Source: Bartonella sp. WD12.1
GTDB lineage: Bacteria > Pseudomonadota > Alphaproteobacteria > Rhizobiales > Rhizobiaceae
Direction of reading: 5' to 3'
Assembly (NCBI RefSeq): GCF_002022415.1
Contig: NZ_MUBG01000001.1
Coordinates: 1,322,501 to 1,386,500 of the forward strand
DNA length: 64,000 nt
Below, piece by piece: positions 57,972-64,000 of the stretch. Position numbers and translations under genes: made by a program. Below the pieces are notes generated by a model. It searched no databases. It was not told the DNA's origin and worked only from the letters and a program-made list of their open reading frames with translations. Each line of letters starts with the position of its first letter. Positions within the stretch are counted from its first letter, which is position 1.

Positions 57972-58289
57972 TCCTTCTGCCCTAATATCCACTCTCTTCC
58001 CCCGCACCTCTATAAGGCGCGCCGGGGCTTCTGGCGCTTTAAAAAACCTATTTCCCTGCATTAAACGCAAGCTTTTAGCGCTTTTTATAAGAGAATGCTT
58101 CCTCTCCCATCACCACGCAAGAGCAACACAAACTAACCCCTCTCCACTTCTGGAAAACTGAAGCTCTTTTATCTGAAAAAGCACCTTGCCCATTATTTTC
58201 AAGAGAAAAGCTCTTCTCTTTTCAGACTCATAAAAAAATCTTACTCGTGAGAAAATGTGATATCAGCTGTGGGCTCTTTGTTCCCCCTG
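57972..58289. other. 318-base gap between dut and exbD
   Basis: Convergent intergenic region. A palindromic run around 58060-58090 (AAGCTTTTAGCGCTTTTTATAAG) and a pair of AAGAGAAAAGCTCTTCTCTT-type repeats near 58200 could act as bidirectional terminators, but no single stem-loop is convincing. No gene. Confidence 0.4.
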
Positions 58290-58904
58290 TTATCTCCACT
58301 CACTGTTACCATCCCCCTTGCCATTATTGTTCCCATTTCCTCCATTTCCCTCTTCACGATTGCTTCTCCCATTACCATCCCCCTTACCATTATTATCTCC
58401 CTCACCCTTATCTCTGCCATCACCATTGTTTTCCTTGTCACCCCTGTTTCCCCCTTTACCATTTCCCCTCTCACTATGGTTTAAAGTTTTGTGCATTCCC
58501 ACAAGACCAATTTTGGTATATCCAGCTGCTTGCAACTGATCCAGCACATTAACAACACGGCCATAGTCCATTTCTTCATCTGCTTTAATCAAAATCTTTG
58601 TTTCCAAATTTTCTCGAGTTTCTTCAGACAAGACCTCAATAAATTCTCCCTCCTCCACAAGAGTGTCACCAATATAAAAAGAATGATCCTTTTGTAAGGT
58701 AATATAAAGAGGCTTATCGGGCTGAGAAACAGGCGTTGTTGTTACAGAAGGCAACTGAACAGAAATAACAGATGTTGCCAAAGGTGCAGCCACCATAAAC
58801 ACAATAAGAAGCACCAAAACAACATCGATAAAAGGCGTTACATTGATCTCACTTTGGACCTGAAAATCATCGCCCTCATATTCATTATGGTAGTCTGTTT
58901 TCAT
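58290..58904 (-). CDS. exbD: ExbD/TolR-type energy-transducing protein with Gly/Asn/Asp-rich tail
   Basis: 204 residues. ExbD hallmarks: EINVTPFIDVVLVLLIVFMV with the proton-carrying Asp in the single membrane helix, then the periplasmic domain LYITLQKDHSFYIGD and GRVVNVLDQLQAAGYTKIGL. With ExbB it powers TonB-dependent uptake, in Bartonella chiefly haem. The family ends near residue 145; here about 55 extra residues of Gly/Asn/Asp/Lys/Arg repeats (GNGKGGNRGD, GDGNGRSNREEGNGGNGNNN) follow. On the + strand that DNA is C/T-rich, matching the spacer class. Its start overlaps the exbB stop (ATGA). Confidence 0.92.
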   Translation of the reverse strand: MKTDYHNEYEGDDFQVQSEINVTPFIDVVLVLLIVFMVAAPLATSVISVQLPSVTTTPVSQPDKPLYITLQKDHSFYIGDTLVEEGEFIEVLSEETRENLETKILIKADEEMDYGRVVNVLDQLQAAGYTKIGLVGMHKTLNHSERGNGKGGNRGDKENNGDGRDKGEGDNNGKGDGNGRSNREEGNGGNGNNNGKGDGNSEWR

Positions 58905-59713
58905 TGTTTGCGGCTTTTTTGCTGTCTTTGTTGGTCGAGTTCACGGCTTAAAAGCCTTTCAATAGCAGCAGCAATATCTCCTAAATCATTTCGATATCCA
59001 TTAAGAGCACGCGTTAAACCATTATACATAACAACAGCAGGAATAGCGACAAAAAGCCCCACAGCCGTTGCAAGCAAAGCTTCAGCAATTCCGGGCGCCA
59101 CAACATCCAAGCGTGTTGTCTGAGTTTGAGCAATTCCAATAAAAGCATTCATAATCCCCCACACGGTTGCAAAAAGCCCAACAAAAGGCGCAACAGCACC
59201 AATGGTTGCAAGAATGGCACTCCCACAAGCCATGCGCCTTGTAGCAGCCAAAACACACCGTGCTAAAAGCAAATGTACCCGCTCTTTTACCCCCGCATTG
59301 AAAGCACACAAAGCACTATCGTCATCTTTACGCTCTCTGGTACCTTGAAACTTGATGAAGACCACCTGCTGAGTAGAAAGATCCACCTCTTTGAGCGTTT
59401 CTTCCAAAAAGACTGCACCTGCCCCCGGAAAGACTAAATTCGCTTCTTGCTGATTTTTGAAATCAGAGGTCAAATGCGTGAAAGTTTGAGCATTTAGAAC
59501 AAACTGCAATGCACGATGTGCTTTGCGCTTTGCCCACGTTATTTCAACAATTTTAGCCAGAGCAATTGTCCAAGATACAAGAGAAGCAAGTATCAATATA
59601 ATGATCACAGCTTGCACAACCCTATCGGCAGCCATAAACATCGAAAAAGGAGAAAAATTACCTACCGAAAATAAAGTAAAACTCTTACCTAAAGCCCCTG
59701 TTTCAGATCCCAT
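58901..59713 (-). CDS. exbB: ExbB/TolQ-type proton channel protein
   Basis: 270 residues, three membrane helices (about 30-52, 160-185, 205-230). GSAILATIGAVAPFVGLFAT, then VWGIMNAFIGIA, and APGIAEALLATAVGLFVAIP with the conserved Thr and Glu-lined channel. It forms the pentameric proton channel with ExbD that energises TonB. Between helix 1 and 2 the cytoplasmic loop is about 100 residues, usual for ExbB. Operon exbB-exbD, leftward. Upstream DNA has a single TTTAGAA half site (59751) but no full Irr palindrome. Confidence 0.93.
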   Translation of the reverse strand: MGSETGALGKSFTLFSVGNFSPFSMFMAADRVVQAVIIILILASLVSWTIALAKIVEITWAKRKAHRALQFVLNAQTFTHLTSDFKNQQEANLVFPGAGAVFLEETLKEVDLSTQQVVFIKFQGTRERKDDDSALCAFNAGVKERVHLLLARCVLAATRRMACGSAILATIGAVAPFVGLFATVWGIMNAFIGIAQTQTTRLDVVAPGIAEALLATAVGLFVAIPAVVMYNGLTRALNGYRNDLGDIAAAIERLLSRELDQQRQQKSRKQ

Positions 59714-60342
59714 TGTTTCTCATAAATCTCCAAAATAACCCCACCCCTCCTTTAGAAAACAAGTTATAAAAAATAAAAGAAGACAAATCAAGTCTAGTTA
59801 TAATAAAAAGTGCCGTCACTTTTTCTCACAAAACCTAATCATTCACCCACACAACACCGCGAACCTCCTCGCTCTCACCCCCCCTTTCCCAAACACCTCT
59901 CTCCCCCACATATCACTCCTCTTCCCAAGTCTGCCCTCCTATCCCCACCCTCTCAAACCAAAACCCCACCCATACACTCATATACCTCATGCACATCCCC
60001 CTCACGCATACCCTCACGCCTTAACATCCCCTATACTTCACACACACATATCCATCTCATACATACTTCCCCCTCACGCACTCATGCATCTCTCTTAAAG
60101 AGAGCCCATACCCTCCTCAGATTCGCATGCACAACCATAGGTTTATTTATAAAATCTAACAGTTCAATCGCAAAAGGGAGCATAGACTATTGCAAAACCT
60201 CATGAAAAAAAGAACCATAAAAAGATTTTGTCCATGCAATGGCCTATTTTAAAGTTTTTTGCGTAACCTGCCCTATACCGCTAAGACTTCTTGAAGAAAA
60301 ATAACATTTACAAAAAATACACTTATAAATTGTATTAAGCAT
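59714..60342. repeat. 629-base gap: exbB promoter region, G-poor block, stress promoter leader
   Basis: 59714-59815 is A+T-rich and should carry the exbB promoter. 59816-60110 is the G-poor, C-rich spacer type with phrases such as CACACATATCCATCTCAT. The last 230 bases are normal and run into the EcfG promoter. No gene supported. Confidence 0.6.
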
Positions 60343-60367
60343 GGAACCAATATGATTTGGGGGCGTT
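60343..60367 (+). promoter_or_regulatory. EcfG-type stress promoter
   Basis: GGAAC (60343-60347), exactly 16 bases, then CGTT (60364-60367): a full match to the alphaproteobacterial general stress consensus GGAAC-N16/17-CGTT. It lies 88 bases upstream of the next start codon in the right orientation. It is the only perfect match I found in the window. Confidence 0.8.
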
Positions 60368-60455
60368 AAACACTAACGAATGTTCAAATCTTTGACTCAG
60401 GTGATAGCCTTCACCATGAATCAAAAATAACCCAAGAAAAGAAGGAAGAATCATT

Positions 60456-60782
60456 ATGGCAAACAACAAAGCAGCAGATGAGAGAGCAACATCAACAGAA
60501 AAAGATCTGCATGCTCAACTGAAGCAATTACGCAGTGAAATGGAAAATATAACCTCAGCACTAAGTGATCTTGGTTCAAACACATTAAGTGAAGCCAAAA
60601 ACAAAGCAACAAAACTCTACTCCTCAGTAAAAGACAATGGCGAAAACATCGCCTCACAAGCTAAAGACGTATTAAGCGATTTTGAACATAATTTGAGCAG
60701 ATGTGTACGCAAAAATCCTAGCAAGAGCGTTTTGGTTGCAGCCGGCATTGGCTTTGTTCTATCTTACTTAATCCGTCGTTAA
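60456..60782 (+). CDS. DUF883/ElaB-like stress protein with C-terminal membrane anchor
   Basis: 108 residues; GAAGGAAG precedes the ATG. The amphipathic coiled N-terminal part (LHAQLKQLRSEMENITSALS) is followed by the family motif VRKNPSKSVLVAAGIGFVLS, a single C-terminal membrane helix, and RR at the end. ElaB/YqjD/YgaM proteins are stress-induced, and E. coli YqjD binds ribosomes at the membrane. Control by the EcfG promoter upstream fits. Next gene starts 3 bases after its stop. Confidence 0.88.
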   Translation: MANNKAADERATSTEKDLHAQLKQLRSEMENITSALSDLGSNTLSEAKNKATKLYSSVKDNGENIASQAKDVLSDFEHNLSRCVRKNPSKSVLVAAGIGFVLSYLIRR

Positions 60783-60785
60783 TTT

Positions 60786-61223
60786 ATGCAAATGTCTATT
60801 ATACCCTTACTGTACCAATTGACTGGTGGAAATCTCAAAAATACGATCAAGCAGATCCGCATTCAAGCAATTTGCTATGGGATTATTGGATTTTCATTAT
60901 TAATGGCTTTAGTGTTTTTAAATGTCTTAAGCTTTTTTGCTTTGCGTTTAGTAATGCCCCCAGTTGGAGCAGCTACAACAATGGTATTTATTTGGTTTTT
61001 TATTGCAGGATTAAGTGTTTTGCTAAGTCGGTTTTTCAAAGCATATCAACAACGCAATTATCAAAGATACTATGAGGAACAACACCGTAAATTTATGACA
61101 GAGTCGACCCTTTCCAGCATCGCAATGCTGAGCAAATATTTGCCTCTTGTTAAATTAGGATTGCCAGCCTTGGGACTTGCAACTTATCTCTTATGGCGAA
61201 AAGATAAAAAAGATCACTTTTAA
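60786..61223 (+). CDS. holin-superfamily-like inner-membrane protein (DUF1469 type)
   Basis: 145 residues, two adjacent transmembrane helices (about 28-50 and 58-82) followed by a basic, Tyr-rich cytoplasmic stretch and a third short hydrophobic segment (LVKLGLPALGLATYLL). Proteins of this type commonly follow DUF883 genes and are annotated as phage holin family, with no lytic role shown. Co-transcribed with the preceding gene (3-base gap), hence probably part of the general stress regulon. The ATG at 60786 or 60792 is equally possible. Confidence 0.8.
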   Translation: MQMSIIPLLYQLTGGNLKNTIKQIRIQAICYGIIGFSLLMALVFLNVLSFFALRLVMPPVGAATTMVFIWFFIAGLSVLLSRFFKAYQQRNYQRYYEEQHRKFMTESTLSSIAMLSKYLPLVKLGLPALGLATYLLWRKDKKDHF

Positions 61224-61251
61224 AACATATAGCTATTGTGATTCACCCCCC

Positions 61252-61291
61252 AAAAGGCACATTCTCTCGGCATAGAAAGAATGTGCCTTTT
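61252..61291. terminator. strong bidirectional rho-independent terminator
   Basis: AAAAGGCACATTCT (61252-61265) and AGAATGTGCCTTTT (61278-61291) form a perfect 14-bp stem with a 12-base loop, flanked by A and T runs so that it works in both directions. It ends the stress operon 28 bases after its stop codon. Confidence 0.9.
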
Positions 61292-61837
61292 CCTTTGCAA
61301 AAAGCACAACCTACCCCACACAGAACACATTTGCCCCCTTCAAACACACTCCCAACCTCCTCCTCATATTTAACCACCTTCAATCCTTTTCCCACGTGCA
61401 CTGATCCCACAACAACACCCACAGCTTGTACCATTCCTCAAACGCACTCAACCTCATCCCCCTTCCAACAAGCATACACCACACAACAACGTCCAGCACC
61501 TCTCGCCAACCAAAGCCCACACACCTATCTTCTTCCCCACAACATTCACCTCTGTAAAAAGGCACACACACCTTTAAACTCAACTTGCTCATGAAATATT
61601 GAGAAAAGCTCTGCACACAAAGAATACGAATCGAGTAAACCCCATTACCATCGTCAGAATAATAAACCGATGAGATTGATTTAATTCAGTTTACAACCGC
61701 GATTTGTTTTCCCAGCCTTTAATGAGAAGAATAATCCTCAATCACCAAAAACACCCCACAAGATAAAGGCACTCTAGATTGCTCTTAAAATCTACCCTCC
61801 CCCAGAAAGAGTATTCTACAACCACGCTTGGAACATT
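61292..61837. repeat. 546-base gap, partly G-poor spacer
   Basis: 61300-61560 is C/A-rich with little G on the + strand; the rest is normal A+T-rich sequence downstream of glmM. No supported gene, no obvious long direct repeat, and no second terminator convincingly placed for glmM. Confidence 0.6.
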
Positions 61838-63187
61838 CTAAACACGATCATTGCGCACAATAACATCCGCAATATCTGCTGCAATAGCTTTAATGGCTTT
61901 GGTATCATTACCTTCAACCATCACACGAATCAATGGCTCAGTTCCAGAAGCACGAATAACCAACCGTGTTTCTTTTCCCAAACTCTCTGTTACTTGATCA
62001 ATTGCAGTTTTGACCGGAGATTTGTTCAATACATTTTTGTCTTTAATTGTTATATTTTTCAAAATCTGAGGCACAGGCTCAAAACGCTTACATAGCTCGC
62101 TCATCGAAAGTTGGCTTTCTTTCATACACGCCAAAATCTGCAAAGCAACAACCAACCCATCACCCGTTGTCCCAAAATCACTTAAGACAATGTGCCCACA
62201 ATTTTCCCCACCAACGTTATACCCCTTCTCACGCATCGCCTCGACAACATAGCGATCCCCAACTTGAGTACGCACCAAATCTAATCCTTTAGCGTTTAAA
62301 AAACGCTCCAACCCAAGATTTGCCATAATGGTTGTTACAACACCATTGCACTGCAACCGACCAATTTTGTGCCAATGTTCAGCAAGCACCGCAATCAATT
62401 GATCACCATCCACGGTTTGGGCTTTTTCATCAACCATTAAAACACGATCACCATCCCCATCAAGAGCAATCCCCACATCGGCACGCACTTCATGAACCTT
62501 TTCTTTTAAAGAGGTCAGATCAGTGGATCCACATTCTTGATTAATATTAAAACCATTAGGCTCATGATTGATCGCAATAACCTCTGCACCCAATTCCCAT
62601 AAAGCAAGTGGTGCAGCCTTATATGCAGCACCATTCGCACAATCGACCACAATGCGCAAAGAATCCAAACGCACATCACGCGGCAGCGTGCGTTTTGCAT
62701 ATTCGATATAACGGTAAATATCCCCTTCAACCCGTTTTGCACGTCCAATTTCTGCACAATCTGCTAAAGAATGTGAAAGATCTTTCTCAAGTAATTGTTC
62801 AATTTTCGCTTCAATTTTATCTGAAAGCTTAAAACCATCAGGACCAAAAAGCTTAATTCCATTGTCGTAATAAGGGTTATGAGAAGCAGAAATCATCACT
62901 CCAATATCCGCCCGCAGAGAACGACAAAGCATAGCAACAGCAGGGGTTGGCACAGGCCCAAGCAAAAAAGCCTCCATTCCAGCAGCGGTAAATCCTGAAA
63001 CCAAAGCATTTTCAAGCATATAACCAGACAATCGGGTATCTTTACCAATTACCACACGGCACGGTTGTCCTTGTGAGCGAAACAAAACACCCACAGCCAT
63101 CCCCACTTTCATGGCAAAATCTGGTGTCATAGGAAAACAATTGGCTTTCCCCCGAATACCATCTGTTCCGAAATATTTTTGCGCCAT
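61838..63187 (-). CDS. glmM: phosphoglucosamine mutase GlmM
   Basis: 449 residues, exact family size. [11 protein letters not shown] at the N-terminus, the phosphoserine loop [20 protein letters not shown], the Mg loop [13 protein letters not shown], the sugar-binding GGENCGHIV and the phosphate-binding [12 protein letters not shown]. It converts glucosamine-6-P to glucosamine-1-P for UDP-GlcNAc synthesis, upstream in the pathway of MurA found at 42467. AGGG precedes the ATG. In many relatives ftsH lies just upstream; here a tandem repeat fills that side to the window edge. Confidence 0.98.
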   Translation of the reverse strand: MAQKYFGTDGIRGKANCFPMTPDFAMKVGMAVGVLFRSQGQPCRVVIGKDTRLSGYMLENALVSGFTAAGMEAFLLGPVPTPAVAMLCRSLRADIGVMISASHNPYYDNGIKLFGPDGFKLSDKIEAKIEQLLEKDLSHSLADCAEIGRAKRVEGDIYRYIEYAKRTLPRDVRLDSLRIVVDCANGAAYKAAPLALWELGAEVIAINHEPNGFNINQECGSTDLTSLKEKVHEVRADVGIALDGDGDRVLMVDEKAQTVDGDQLIAVLAEHWHKIGRLQCNGVVTTIMANLGLERFLNAKGLDLVRTQVGDRYVVEAMREKGYNVGGENCGHIVLSDFGTTGDGLVVALQILACMKESQLSMSELCKRFEPVPQILKNITIKDKNVLNKSPVKTAIDQVTESLGKETRLVIRASGTEPLIRVMVEGNDTKAIKAIAADIADVIVRNDRV

Positions 63188-63239
63188 CTTTTTTCCCTTT
63201 CCACCCAGAAGACCCTTCGGGTCATGGACCTCTCAAATG

Positions 63240-64000
63240 AATCACCAACCACTCAAACCACAGCCCCTTCGGGGATCATCGATCACCTTAAACCATCACC
63301 CTTTAAACTACAATCACCCAACTCACCAACCTGCCTCATCAATCTACCAAGTTGCTAACCGCTCTTACAAACTTTTCTACCCAGAGCCTTTTCAACTTAT
63401 CAACCCCCCAAATTACCAACCACTCAAACCACAGCCCCTTCGGGGATCATCGCCTCTCTCAAACCATTACCCTTTAAACTACAGACCACCCAACTCACCA
63501 ACCTGCCTCATCAATCTACCAAGTTGCTAACCGCTCTTACAAACTTTTCTACCCAGAGCCTTTTCAACTTATCAACCCCCCAAATTACCAACCACTCAAA
63601 CCACAGCCCCTTTGGGGGTCATCACCCCCTCAAACCATTACCCTCTAAACTACAATCACCCAACTCACCAACCTGCCTCATCAATCTACCAAATCGCCAA
63701 CTGCTCTTACAAACTTTTCTACCCAGAGCCTTTTCAACTCATCACCCCCCAAATTACCAACCATTCAAACCACAGCCCCTTCGGGGGTCATCGCCCCCCT
63801 CAAACCATCATCGCTTTAAACTACAATCACCCAACTCACCAACCTGCCTCATCAATCTACCAAATCGCCAACTGCTCTTACAAACTTTTCTACCCAGAGC
63901 CTTTTCAACTCATCACCCCCCAAATTACCAACCATTCAAACCACAGCCCCTTCGGGGGTCATCGCCCCCCTCAAACCATCATCGCTTTAAACTACAATCA
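63240..64000. repeat. tandem repeat of about 171 bp, at least 4.4 copies, running off the window
   Basis: The phrase CACTCAAACCACAGCCCC or its CATT variant occurs at 63250, 63421, 63593, 63762 and 63933, giving periods of 171, 172, 169 and 171. Each unit also carries CCCCTTCGGGG (a small perfect hairpin, CCCTTTGGGGG in one copy), CAACTCACCAACCTGCCTCA and ACTTTTCTACCCAGAGCC. Later copies share substitutions (AAATCGCCAACTG for AAGTTGCTAACCG), so the array grew by unequal copying from its right side. G-poor and C/A-rich. No gene. Confidence 0.95.

Noticed and set aside
59751-59757. Irr half site TTTAGAA upstream of exbB
   Set aside because: Only one half site; the second half of the palindrome is missing, so regulation by Irr cannot be claimed.
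63188-64000. Expected ftsH upstream of glmM
   Set aside because: Only tandem repeat sequence is present to the window edge; ftsH, if adjacent, lies outside.

Overview
The window reads as a chromosome segment of a Bartonella species (Hyphomicrobiales, Alphaproteobacteria). The evidence is A+T-rich DNA, the NepR/EcfG/PhyR general stress cassette, an MbfA-type iron exporter behind an Irr-box-like palindrome, a DUF4167 protein, the infA-maf-yacG order, and a podovirus-like head gene cluster with the layout expected of the Bartonella gene transfer agent (BaGTA). I cannot assign the species.

Layout. 1-1491: C-terminal part of an M23 peptidase. 1773-6192: general stress locus, with a HisKA_2-type kinase, ecfG and nepR leftward and phyR plus an HWE kinase rightward. 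6521-8091: three conserved small or unknown proteins. 8950-10011: a decayed AB5-type toxin locus, with a cholera-toxin-A-like pseudogene followed by an intact secreted B-subunit-like gene. 10325-12165: fdhE and a membrane protein. 12645-26743: a leftward phage head/GTA cluster (putative small terminase, large terminase, portal, scaffold, capsid, adaptor, hub, fibre and collar proteins, lysozyme). 27920-33746: clpB, yacG, maf, infA. 35384-43762: purE-purK, rpmJ, a TPR protein, 6S RNA, a 5-formyl-THF cyclo-ligase, a YmdB-type phosphoesterase, murA. 44380-53761: a phage-type replication module between tRNA-Thr and tRNA-Leu genes (YqaJ exonuclease, XRE repressor, DUF1376 protein, primase-helicase), a candidate for the run-off-replication locus that amplifies DNA for GTA packaging. 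53993-63187: yqaA, dsbB, mbfA, dut, exbB-exbD, two small stress and membrane proteins behind a textbook EcfG promoter, glmM.

The most unusual large-scale property is a set of long spacers (0.4-1.4 kb each) between housekeeping genes. They are very poor in G and rich in C on the + strand, lack stop codons in one or more frames for long stretches, and are built from diverged tandem or dispersed repeats (periods about 18, 171, 214, 235, 283, 300, 334, 358 and 519 bp). All have the same strand polarity whatever the direction of the flanking genes. The same composition has entered coding regions as Ser/Pro/Thr tails or linkers in + strand genes and as a Gly/Asn/Asp-rich tail in the - strand gene exbD. 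Many long + strand reading frames there are composition artefacts and are not annotated.

How parts connect. The stress sigma factor at 3430-3984 should act on the GGAAC-N16-CGTT promoter at 60343. The packaging cluster and the replication module would be the two halves of the GTA system (inference). infA-maf-yacG looks like an ancestral gene group split by repeat insertion.
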